Of a DNA stretch of 32,323 bases, positions 14,837 through 22,337 are shown piece by piece (the stretch's first letter is position 1; each line of letters starts with the position of its first letter). This stretch comes from DASYXW01 sp035934405. GTDB lineage: Bacteria; Acidobacteriota; Terriglobia; UBA7540. The stretch spans positions 1-32,323 of the forward strand of contig DASYXW010000063.1 in assembly GCA_035934405.1 (NCBI GenBank), in the 5' to 3' direction. The notes beneath the pieces were generated by a model that worked only from the letters and a program-made list of their open reading frames with translations, did no database searches and was not told where the DNA came from. The translations under genes were made by a program, and so were the position numbers.

Positions 14837-17800
14837 GTGACCAAATCGACTGCCGTCGTTTTCTTCGGACTGTTCGCCGCCAGCCTTGCCTGGGGCGCGA
14901 ACGACGCTCCTCTGCTGCTGCGTGAGCCTACCCTCAGCCGGACCGAGATCGCCTTTGCCTACGGCGGCGACATCTGGACCGTCAGTCGCGAAGGCGGCGA
15001 CGCCCAGCGCCTGGTCACCGGCACCGGCCTCGAAAGCGGCCCCATCTTCTCGCCCGACGGCACCATGGTGGCGTACACGGGCGATTACGACGGCAACCAG
15101 GACGTTTACGTGGTGCCCGCCGCGGGCGGGGAACCGCGCCGGCTCACGTACCATCCCGGCCCCGACCACGCCGTCGGCTGGACCCCGGACGGCAAGCAAA
15201 TCTTGTTCGTCTCCCACCGTGACAGCCCCACGGATTCCGACAAGCTGTTCACCGTCCCGGTCGGAGGCGGCTTCCCGACGGAACTACCGCTGCCCATGGC
15301 GGAAGACGGATCTTATTCGCCCGATGGCTCGCGCCTCGCCTACATGCCCGTCTTCCAGTGGGAGCCCGACTGGAAGCACTATCGCGGCGGCCAGACCACG
15401 CCCATCTGGATCGCCAACCTGGCGGATTCGAGCGTCGAGAAGGTTCCGCGCGACAACTCGAACGACAAGAACCCGATGTGGGTGGGCAACACGGTGTATT
15501 TTCTCTCTGACCGCAGCGGGCCCGTGACGCTGTTTGCCTACGATACCGGAACCAAGCAGGTTACCGAGGCCGTCAAGAATACCGGCTTTGACATCAAAGA
15601 GGCCTCCGCCGGGCCGGGCGCGATCGTCTATTCGCAGTTTGGCTCGCTCCACCTTTACGACCTCAATTCGGGCAAGACGGAAACCGTCCCGGTGCGCGTC
15701 GAGGCGGACATGGCTCAGCTCCGGCCGCACTTCGAGAAAATCCCGGCCAAGCAGATTCTGAACGCCGGCATTTCGCCCCAAGGCATGCGAGCCGTCTTCG
15801 AAGCCCACGGCGAAATCCTTACCGTGCCTGCCGAGAAGGGAGACATCCGCAACCTCACGCAAAGCCCGGCGGTGGAAGATCGCGACCCGGCCTGGTCGCC
15901 GGACGGGAAATCCATCGCCTACTTCTCCGACGAATCGGGTGAGTACGCGCTGCATGTGCGCGACCAGAACGGCCTGGGGACGGTCCGAAAGATTTCGCTC
16001 GGCTCGCCGCCTTCGTTCTTTTACGGCCCCACCTGGTCGCCCGACAGCAAGAAGATCGCCTATAGCGACAAGCGCCTGAACTTGTGGTATGTGGCGCTCG
16101 ACCATCCGGCGCCGATTAAGGTGGATACCGACCGCTTTGACTCTCCACTGCACGAGTTCGACGTGGTGTGGTCGCCCGACAGCAAATGGCTCGCCTACAC
16201 CAAGCAACTGGAGAGCCACCTGCGTGCCGTCTTCGTTTATTCGCTCGACACCGGCAAGGCGACGCAGTTCACCGACGGCATGAGCGACGCGCTCTATCCC
16301 AACTTCGACAAGAACGGCAAGTACCTCTATTTCACCGCCAGCACGGACATGGGCTTGTCCACAGGCTGGCTCGACATGACGAGCATCGCCCACCCGGTCA
16401 CCCGCGCCGTCTACGTCGCGGTGCTGAGGAAGGACCTGACGTCGCCGATCGCGCCGGAGAGCGACGACGAGAAGCCCGAAGCCGAAAACAAGAGCGCAGA
16501 CAGCGACGCGTCCGGGAAAGCGAAAGACTCTGACAAAGACAAGGATAAAGACAAGGACAAAGAGAAGAAGAAACCGGTCAAGGTGACCATCGATTTTGAC
16601 GGAATGAGCCAGCGCATCCTGGCGATGCCTATTCCGCCGAAGAACTACGAAGGCATGACGAGCGGCAACACGGGCGTCCTCTACCTGCTCGAAGCCGCGC
16701 AAGTGGATACGGGCGAGGGCCCGCCCAGTTTCACTTTGCAGCGCTTTGACCTGAAGACCCGCAAGACCGAGAAGATTGTGGAAGGCATCAGCGCCTTCAC
16801 TCTTTCGGACAACGGCGAGAAGATGCTCTATCGCCAGGGCCCGGACAAGTGGTTTCTGACCGCTTCCGACAAAGCGCCCAAGCCGGGCGAGGGCGCGCTG
16901 AAGCTGGATGACCTCGAAGTCTACGTGGACCCGCGCGCCGAGTGGAACCAGATGTATCACGAAGTGTGGCGCATCGAGCGCGACTTCCTCTACGACCCGC
17001 ACGCCCACGGCCTCAACCTCGCCGAAGCCGAAGCGGAGTTCCGCCCTTACCTCGCCCGCGTGGCCAGCCGCGATGACCTGAACTACCTTTTCCGCGAAAT
17101 GCTGAGCTACGTTTCGATCGGTCATATGTTTGTCCGCGGCGGGGCGGAGCCCGATCCGCCCAAAGTGAAGGTGGGACTGCTCGGCGCGGACTACACCATC
17201 GAGAACGGCCGCTACCGTTTCGCCAAGATTTACAACGGTGAGAACTGGAATCCGCAGCTTCACGCGCCGCTCACCCAGCCCGGCGTCAACGTGAAGGCCG
17301 GCGAATATCTGCTGGCGGTGAACGGCCGCGAGCTGCGCGCCACGGACAACGTGTACAGTTTCTTCCAGGAGACGGCGGGCAAGCAGACGGTGATCAAGGT
17401 TGGACCGAACGCCGACGGAACGAGTTCGCGCGAAGTCACCGTGGTTCCGGTCGACAGCGAAGACGCGTTGCGCAACCTCGACTGGGTGGAAAGCAATCGC
17501 CGCAAGGTGGACGAGCTGAGCGGCGGCAAGCTCGCCTACGTCCATCTGCCCGACACCGCGGAAGGCGGCTATACCAACTTCAACCGCTACTACTTTGCCC
17601 AGGTCGGCAAGGAAGGCGCCGTGCTCGACGAGCGGTATAATCACGGCGGCGATCTCGCCGACTACATCATTGACTATCTGCGCCGCCCGGTGATGAGCTT
17701 GGTCGAAACTCGCGAGGGCGAAACTTATGACGAGCCGGTGGAATCCATCCACGGTCCGAAGGTGATGATCATCAACCAATTCGCCGGCTCAGGCGGCGAC

Positions 17801-18148
17801 GCCATGCCCTGGTACTTCCGCAAGGCGGGCATCGGTCCGCTGGTGGGCGTGAAGACCTGGGGCGGACTGGTCGGCATCGGGGGCTATCCGGTGCTCATGG
17901 ACGGCGGCCGGGTGACCGCGCCGCGCTGGGCCATCTATGGACTCAAGGGTCACTGGGAGGTGGAGAATCACGGCATCGCGCCGGACGTGGAAGTCGAAAT
18001 GGATCCGAAGCTCGTGCGCGAGGGTCACGATCCGCAACTGGAAAGGGCAGTCCAGGTGGCGCTTGCCCTGCTAAAGAAGAATCCGCCGGCCACGTTCGAG
18101 CGTCCGCCGTATCCCGACTATCACCCGCACCTGCCGCCGGTGCAGTAA
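14837..18148 (+). CDS. Secreted tricorn-type protease (S41 family) with beta-propeller domains
   Basis: Large periplasmic serine protease/peptidase of the tricorn family. The 1103-residue product starts with a signal peptide (STAVVFFGLFAASLAWGA, residues 4-21). Then come two propeller regions of PD40/WD40-like blades, seen as repeated IFSPDGTMVAYTG, WSPDGKSIAYFSDESG, WSPDSKKIAYSD and WSPDSKWLAYTK. A highly charged Lys/Asp run at about residues 563-580 is a flexible insert. The core has EVWRIERDFLYDPHAHG, a PDZ-like part (VNVKAGEYLLAVNGREL), and the catalytic domain with NQFAGSGGDAMPWYFR, where Ser at about 985 is the likely nucleophile, and TWGGLVGIGGYPVLMDGG. GTG start at 14837. It ends 45 bp before the convergent peroxiredoxin gene. 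Confidence 0.93.
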   Translation: MTKSTAVVFFGLFAASLAWGANDAPLLLREPTLSRTEIAFAYGGDIWTVSREGGDAQRLVTGTGLESGPIFSPDGTMVAYTGDYDGNQDVYVVPAAGGEPRRLTYHPGPDHAVGWTPDGKQILFVSHRDSPTDSDKLFTVPVGGGFPTELPLPMAEDGSYSPDGSRLAYMPVFQWEPDWKHYRGGQTTPIWIANLADSSVEKVPRDNSNDKNPMWVGNTVYFLSDRSGPVTLFAYDTGTKQVTEAVKNTGFDIKEASAGPGAIVYSQFGSLHLYDLNSGKTETVPVRVEADMAQLRPHFEKIPAKQILNAGISPQGMRAVFEAHGEILTVPAEKGDIRNLTQSPAVEDRDPAWSPDGKSIAYFSDESGEYALHVRDQNGLGTVRKISLGSPPSFFYGPTWSPDSKKIAYSDKRLNLWYVALDHPAPIKVDTDRFDSPLHEFDVVWSPDSKWLAYTKQLESHLRAVFVYSLDTGKATQFTDGMSDALYPNFDKNGKYLYFTASTDMGLSTGWLDMTSIAHPVTRAVYVAVLRKDLTSPIAPESDDEKPEAENKSADSDASGKAKDSDKDKDKDKDKEKKKPVKVTIDFDGMSQRILAMPIPPKNYEGMTSGNTGVLYLLEAAQVDTGEGPPSFTLQRFDLKTRKTEKIVEGISAFTLSDNGEKMLYRQGPDKWFLTASDKAPKPGEGALKLDDLEVYVDPRAEWNQMYHEVWRIERDFLYDPHAHGLNLAEAEAEFRPYLARVASRDDLNYLFREMLSYVSIGHMFVRGGAEPDPPKVKVGLLGADYTIENGRYRFAKIYNGENWNPQLHAPLTQPGVNVKAGEYLLAVNGRELRATDNVYSFFQETAGKQTVIKVGPNADGTSSREVTVVPVDSEDALRNLDWVESNRRKVDELSGGKLAYVHLPDTAEGGYTNFNRYYFAQVGKEGAVLDERYNHGGDLADYIIDYLRRPVMSLVETREGETYDEPVESIHGPKVMIINQFAGSGGDAMPWYFRKAGIGPLVGVKTWGGLVGIGGYPVLMDGGRVTAPRWAIYGLKGHWEVENHGIAPDVEVEMDPKLVREGHDPQLERAVQVALALLKKNPPATFERPPYPDYHPHLPPVQ

Positions 18149-18193
18149 ATGCAGTAGGCCGGCAGGGATAGGAGGGTCAATGGCGTAGGCTAC

Positions 18194-18661
18194 TTATGTA
18201 GTCTTCGCGTCGAGGGCGGCCAGCACCTCCCGGATGTGCCCGTCCACCTTGACCCGCGGAAAGACATGGGTCACGCGGCCGTCGGCGCCCAGGATGTAAG
18301 TGGTGCGCACGATACCCATCGACTTGCGGCCGTACATGTTCTTTTCCTGCCACACGCCGTAGGCTTCCAGCATCTCGTGTCCGGTGTCGCCGAGCATGGG
18401 AAAGTTCAGCTTGTACTTGTCACGGAACTTCGCCAGCTCTTCCACGCTGTCCCCGCTCACACCCACCACCCGGGCGCCTGCCTTGTCCAGTTCTTTTTTG
18501 GCGTCACGGAACTGGTTCGCCTCGCTCGTTCAACCCGGTGTGTCGGCTTTGGGAAAGAAATACAGCACCAGGGTCTTCGTCAGCAGACTCTTCAAGCTGA
18601 GCTTGTTTCCCGAATCAGATGGCAACGAAAAGTCCGGAGCCTGATCACCAACGTTGAGCAT
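18194..18661 (-). CDS. bcp: Selenocysteine peroxiredoxin, Bcp/PrxQ type (UGA recoded at Sec44)
   Basis: Thiol (selenol) peroxidase reducing hydroperoxides; cytoplasmic, as there is no signal peptide. Read through one in-frame TGA (18530-18532), the gene gives 155 residues, normal for Bcp: MLNVGDQAPDFSLPSDSG, LVLYFFPKADTPG-U-TSEANQFRD, VVGVSGDSVEELAKF, FPMLGDTGHEMLEAYGVW, IVRTTYILGADGRV and the end DGHIREVLAALDAKTT. The TGA replaces exactly the peroxidatic Cys of the TPGCT motif. The resolving Cys five residues later is absent (Asn), and the whole protein has no Cys, so it is a 1-Sec enzyme needing an external thiol. ATG at 18659-18661 is preceded by GAGGAG. Downstream-only calls would start at an internal Met-Val at 18469 and miss the active site. 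A nonsense mutation is the alternative, made unlikely by the second case at 25778-26389. Confidence 0.9.
18487..18515 (-). promoter_or_regulatory. Candidate SECIS hairpin of the bcp-like gene
   Basis: On the mRNA a perfect 7-bp stem CCAGUUC/GAACUGG begins 14 nt after the UGA and closes a 15-nt loop starting CG (18494-18508). An alternative stem GGCG/CGCC overlaps it. Distance from UGA to apical loop (about 21 nt) fits bacterial SECIS elements, which lie just inside the coding region. Confidence 0.5.
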
Positions 18662-18715
18662 CGTCACTCCTCGCGACCCGCAAGGGCGAGCTTGGATTTG
18701 GAGGTCTTCGCGATT

Positions 18716-19126
18716 TCATGCCTTCAGTGCCACAGCAAGCCACAGTCCGATGGCTGTTCCTCCCATCGCCAGTGCAAAGAGCGTCCACTCGCTTTTGAGC
18801 CATGGCCAGGGAGCCCAGCGGCGCAACGCCAACCCCGCTCCAACGGAGAGTGCGATCACCAACAGCATCCAGAGCATCGCCAAACTCACGCCCGTCAGGT
18901 AGAGGTTGTAGCCGGCGGCAGAGAGCACGAGAAGCGCGACGGGTACTCTCACTTTCAGCGGCCACCTGCGCATGGGCAGGGTCAGAGCGGTAGCCAGCAG
19001 CACAAACAGCAGCCAGGTGAACATCTCCTTCGATGCAAAATGTCCCCTTACAACGTCGAAGGTTTGTACAGCGACCACCGCCCACAGCACCACGCTCAGT
19101 GTCAGCCTGATTCCCCTGCTTTTCAT
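18716..19126 (-). CDS. Small membrane protein with about four TM helices
   Basis: Not recognised. The 136-residue product has four hydrophobic stretches: LTLSVVLWAVVAVQTFDVV, MFTWLLFVLLATALTL, VPVALLVLSAAGYNLYL with MLWMLLVIALSVGAGLAL, and FALAMGGTAIGLWLAVAL; short charged loops (MRRWPLKVR) lie between. ATG at 19124-19126 with GAGG upstream; an earlier in-frame Met at 19156 is less likely. It lies 50 bp after gatB and 54 bp before the selenocysteine peroxiredoxin on the same strand, so the three may share a transcript. Confidence 0.75.
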   Translation of the reverse strand: MKSRGIRLTLSVVLWAVVAVQTFDVVRGHFASKEMFTWLLFVLLATALTLPMRRWPLKVRVPVALLVLSAAGYNLYLTGVSLAMLWMLLVIALSVGAGLALRRWAPWPWLKSEWTLFALAMGGTAIGLWLAVALKA

Positions 19127-19176
19127 GGCAACCTCTTCGATTGGCGCTTTTCGCACGAATCACAACGGACCATACA

Positions 19177-20721
19177 TCATACATCGCTCTCGGACCTCAG
19201 CGCCTTCTTCAACATCTCCTGCACCAACTGCGGATTCGCCCGTCCCTGGGTGGCTTTCATCACCTGGCCCACAAACCAGCCGAGCGCCGCGGTTTTGCCG
19301 GCCCGATACTGCTCCGCTTGGCTGGGATTCGCGGCGATGATGTCGCGCGCCACCGTTGCGATCCTTGCGGCATCGCTGATCTGCTCGGCGCCGGTCTCCG
19401 CCATCACTTCGCTCGCCCGCTTGCCGCTGCGAAACATCGTGGCCAGGATGTCTTTCCCCATCTTGCCGGAAACCGTGCCCTGCTTCACCAAGCCCAGAAG
19501 CTCGGCGAAGCGCACGGCAGAGACCGGCGATTCCGCGATCTCTTTGCCGGCTTCATGGAGCAGATGAAGGAGTTCACCGAGCGTCCAGTTGGCGGCGAGC
19601 TTGGGCTCGCCCGACGCCTTTGCCGTTTCCTCAAAATAGTCCGCCAGCGCCTTCGAGCCGGTCAGTTGCCCGGCGTCCTGGAGCGGCAAGGCGTAGTCGC
19701 GCATCAAGCGCTCGCGGCGCGGCTCAGGAAGCTCCGGCAGCGACCGCCGCACTGCTTCTTTCCACTCCGTGCTGATAACCAGCGGCAGCAGATCGGGCTC
19801 AGGGAAGTAACGGTAGTCATGCGCAAACTCCTTCGAGCGCATCCCATAGGTGCGCTGCTCGCGGCTCGACCACAGGCGCGTTTCCTGCCTGACTTCGCCG
19901 CCGTTTTCGATCACCTCAATCTGCCGCTCGATCTCGTAAGCGAGCGCCTTCTGGAGAAAGCGAAAGGAGTTCAGATTCTTTACTTCGGTCTTGGTGCCGA
20001 ACGCTGTGGCGCCGGCGCGCCGCACGCTGACGTTGGCGTCGCAGCGCAGGCTGCCTTCCTCCATGTTGCAGTCGGAGACCCCAAGATAGAGCATGAGAGT
20101 CTTCAGCCGGGTCAGGTAGTCGTACGCCTCTGCGGGCGAGCGCAGCTCCGGCTCGCTCACGATCTCGATGAGCGGCACGCCGGAGCGGTTGAGGTCAATG
20201 TAGGAGTTCTTGTCGGAATCCGGAAAGCCCTCGTGCAACGATTTCCCGGCATCCTCTTCGAGGTGCACGCGCGTGATGCCGATTCGCTTGCGCGCGCCCT
20301 GGGAATCCACGTCGAGCCAGCCGTGCTCGGCCAGCGGCTCGTCATACTGCGAAATCTGGTAGCCCTTGGGCAGGTCGGGGTAGAAGTAGTTCTTGCGCGC
20401 GAAACGCGAGTGCTCCCGGATGCTGCAATTGAGCGCCATCGCCGCTTTCATCGCCATGGTCACAGCTTCGCGATTCAGCACCGGCAGCGCGCCCGGCAGT
20501 CCCAGGCACACCGGACACGTATTCGAGTTGGGCGGGTCGCCGAAGCGCGTGGAGCACGAACAGAAAATCTTCGACTGCGTCAAAAGCTGGACGTGCACTT
20601 CCAGTCCAATCACCGGTTCGTAACCGGCGCGCACTTCGGGCGGCACTGGGATTGCGATGGGCACGGGACTCTGGCTGGCTCCTCTGCTCGGTCGTTTGGG
20701 TGCGGCATTGCCCGGACTCAA
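19177..20721 (-). CDS. gatB: Aspartyl/glutamyl-tRNA amidotransferase subunit B (GatB)
   Basis: Kinase/tRNA-binding subunit of the GatCAB complex, which converts Glu-tRNA(Gln) or Asp-tRNA(Asn) to the amide. Motifs: YEPVIGLEVHVQLLTQSKIFCSCSTRFG, NTCPVCLGLPGALPVLN with the Zn-binding Cys set, FARKNYFYPDLPKGYQISQYDEPLAEHG, DLNRSGVPLIEIVSEPE, GSLRCDANVSVR, TEVKNLNSFRF, and the C-terminal YqeY-like domain ending RANPQLVQEMLKKAL. The longest frame begins with TTG at 20721; GTG at 20662-20664 is another possible start, and the first 20-30 residues (Pro/Ser-rich) are not conserved. GatA and GatC are not in the window. Divergent from thiL. Confidence 0.96.
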   Translation of the reverse strand: MSPGNAAPKRPSRGASQSPVPIAIPVPPEVRAGYEPVIGLEVHVQLLTQSKIFCSCSTRFGDPPNSNTCPVCLGLPGALPVLNREAVTMAMKAAMALNCSIREHSRFARKNYFYPDLPKGYQISQYDEPLAEHGWLDVDSQGARKRIGITRVHLEEDAGKSLHEGFPDSDKNSYIDLNRSGVPLIEIVSEPELRSPAEAYDYLTRLKTLMLYLGVSDCNMEEGSLRCDANVSVRRAGATAFGTKTEVKNLNSFRFLQKALAYEIERQIEVIENGGEVRQETRLWSSREQRTYGMRSKEFAHDYRYFPEPDLLPLVISTEWKEAVRRSLPELPEPRRERLMRDYALPLQDAGQLTGSKALADYFEETAKASGEPKLAANWTLGELLHLLHEAGKEIAESPVSAVRFAELLGLVKQGTVSGKMGKDILATMFRSGKRASEVMAETGAEQISDAARIATVARDIIAANPSQAEQYRAGKTAALGWFVGQVMKATQGRANPQLVQEMLKKALRSESDV

Positions 20722-20783
20722 GAAGGATACAATGAGTCTCGGCGTTGTGTATAGTCGCGCGAAGGCGTGAGGAGTGGTTCGAC

Positions 20784-21830
20784 GTGTTTCGAACTGAATC
20801 GGAATTTGTCCGCTGGCTCCGCGACCGCAGTCCCTCGAAAGCGGGGCCTTTGCAGGTCGGAATCGGCGATGACGCCGCCGTGGTCGAGGTGTCTCGCGGC
20901 CGGCAGCTTGTCTTGACGGCGGACATGTCGCTGGAGGGAGTTCATTTCACCCGACGACTGCACCCGCCCAAGTCCGTGGGCCACCGGGCTCTGGCGCGGT
21001 CGCTCAGTGACGTCGCCGCCATGGGTGGCGTGCCGCGGTTTGTCCTCGTCTCGCTGGCCCTTTCACAGCGGACGCTCTCCGCGCGAACGCGCGTCCTCTG
21101 GATGGAGGCATTCTACGACGGCCTTACGTCGCTCGCCGCGCGCTTCGATGTGGCTCTGGCGGGCGGGGACACGGCCGTGGTGCGGGGCAGGACTTTCGTG
21201 GACGTAACCGTCGCCGGCGAAGTCGAGCCCGGCCGGGCGCTCACTCGTTCGGGCGCGCAGCCGGGTGATCAGATCTTCGTCAGCGGCCGGTTGGGAATGT
21301 CCGCGCTCGGCTTGCGGCTCCTCAAATCCGGCGGCCTTCGCCATCGGGAAGGGATCAAGCCTCGCGGTACCGATGAGAGAGGAAGCGCCGGCGCCGCCGA
21401 CCCGAGCCACGCGGCCATCCAGGCGCACCTATATCCCGAGCCGCGATGCTCGCTCGGACGGTATCTCTCGGAGCGGCGCCTGGCGACCGCCGCCATTGAC
21501 TTGAGCGACGGACTCTCCACCGACCTCACCCAGCTCTGCGAAGCAAGCGGCGTGGGCGCCAGCCTTGCGGCCGACCGTATTCCGGTGCCCGAAGTGCCCG
21601 GTTACTCGTCAGCCCGTCTGTTGGATCTTGCGCTTAACGGCGGCGAGGACTATGAGCTGCTGTTCACCGTGCCGCGCCGGCTCGCGACGCGAATCCCATC
21701 GAGGCTCGGTCATCTTTCACTGCATCGCATCGGAGAAATCCGCGGTTCAAGCGATTTGATTCTGGTGCGACCGAACGGAAAGGAGGTGGCGGTGAAGCCA
21801 GGGGGATTCGATCATTTCCGGCGACAGTGA
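20784..21830 (+). CDS. thiL: Thiamine-monophosphate kinase (ThiL)
   Basis: ATP-dependent phosphorylation of thiamine monophosphate to the active diphosphate. Motifs in the 348-residue product: LQVGIGDDAAVVEV near residue 23, LTADMSLEGVHFTRR, SLSDVAAMGGVPRFVLVSL, VALAGGDTAVV, ALTRSGAQPGDQIFVSGRLGMSALG, AAIDLSDGLSTDLTQL and ALNGGEDYELLFTV, in PurM-fold order. The start is GTG at 20784 with AGGAG about 9 nt upstream; the frame is open from 20745 but that would overlap the region divergent to gatB and add a non-conserved leader. The segment RHREGIKPRGTDERGSAGAADPSH (about residues 190-213) looks like a flexible insertion. Confidence 0.94.
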   Translation: MFRTESEFVRWLRDRSPSKAGPLQVGIGDDAAVVEVSRGRQLVLTADMSLEGVHFTRRLHPPKSVGHRALARSLSDVAAMGGVPRFVLVSLALSQRTLSARTRVLWMEAFYDGLTSLAARFDVALAGGDTAVVRGRTFVDVTVAGEVEPGRALTRSGAQPGDQIFVSGRLGMSALGLRLLKSGGLRHREGIKPRGTDERGSAGAADPSHAAIQAHLYPEPRCSLGRYLSERRLATAAIDLSDGLSTDLTQLCEASGVGASLAADRIPVPEVPGYSSARLLDLALNGGEDYELLFTVPRRLATRIPSRLGHLSLHRIGEIRGSSDLILVRPNGKEVAVKPGGFDHFRRQ

Positions 21831-21831
21831 C

Positions 21832-22179
21832 CTATACCGGACCGCTGGCAGAGTGTTTCAATGCATGCTCAACGAATTCGTGCGGAGGGCGCAAGGAGTG
21901 TTCAGCCACGTAGTGCGCAAGCCCTTCCGGCCACATCCAAATACCATCGCCAAATTGAGAAGTGCCAGCCGGCTTCCCGCAAATGAGGCACGTGTGATAG
22001 CCAAAAAAATCGATAGATATCGTGCCACCGGTCTTGAGATATCGAACGACACGGGCGCGCTCTTCCAGTGACCAGGTTGGGTCAATCATCTCGCTTGGAT
22101 CGGGAAGGTCAGAACGCAGTCGCGTCCGCCAGAAACCGACGGGCTTTAGTCCGTTCCATGCCTCAAGTTCGGCTTGCAT
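21832..22179 (-). CDS. Small conserved-looking protein with CxxC and His-rich C-terminus
   Basis: Not recognised. The 115-residue product contains TCLICGKPAG (CxxC) and then GDGIWMWPEGLAHYVAEHSLRPPHEFVEHAL, where two or three His could complete a metal site. The N-terminal half has RARVVRYLKTGGTISIDFFGYH. Composition and the ordered aromatic pattern look like a real folded protein and not a shadow frame. It is convergent with thiL, ending one base past the thiL stop. Confidence 0.65.
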   Translation of the reverse strand: MQAELEAWNGLKPVGFWRTRLRSDLPDPSEMIDPTWSLEERARVVRYLKTGGTISIDFFGYHTCLICGKPAGTSQFGDGIWMWPEGLAHYVAEHSLRPPHEFVEHALKHSASGPV

Positions 22180-22337
22180 ATTCCGTGGTGCCGGATCTGG
22201 TTCTCGATGTCTGCGAAAGATACGCGCCTCCAGAAATCCACATGATACTTACTGCCAACAGCCGGTACGCAACCCCCACCGCGACCACTTTTCGACAATT
22301 CAGGCCGCTCACCACGGAGGGCGCGCGACCGGACCGC

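Noticed and set aside
14472..14840. 122-codon frame before the protease gene
   Set aside because: No motif, poor composition, and its end is made of heptamer repeat; probably non-coding.
15284..17779. 831-codon open frame on - opposite the tricorn-type protease
   Set aside because: High-GC shadow frame; the + strand has clear domain motifs and this frame is His/Arg/Val-rich without any family signal.
18530..18532. Peroxiredoxin genes as pseudogenes with nonsense mutations
   Set aside because: Both TGA codons fall exactly on the catalytic Cys in two different genes, both frames are otherwise intact, and hairpins follow at the same distance; selenocysteine explains this better.
18530..18532. 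TGA reassigned as a sense codon genome-wide
   Set aside because: Several genes here, including ruvB, the aldolase and the EEP gene, end normally in TGA.
19141..20754. 537-codon open frame on + opposite gatB
   Set aside because: Antisense shadow of gatB, which has full motif support.
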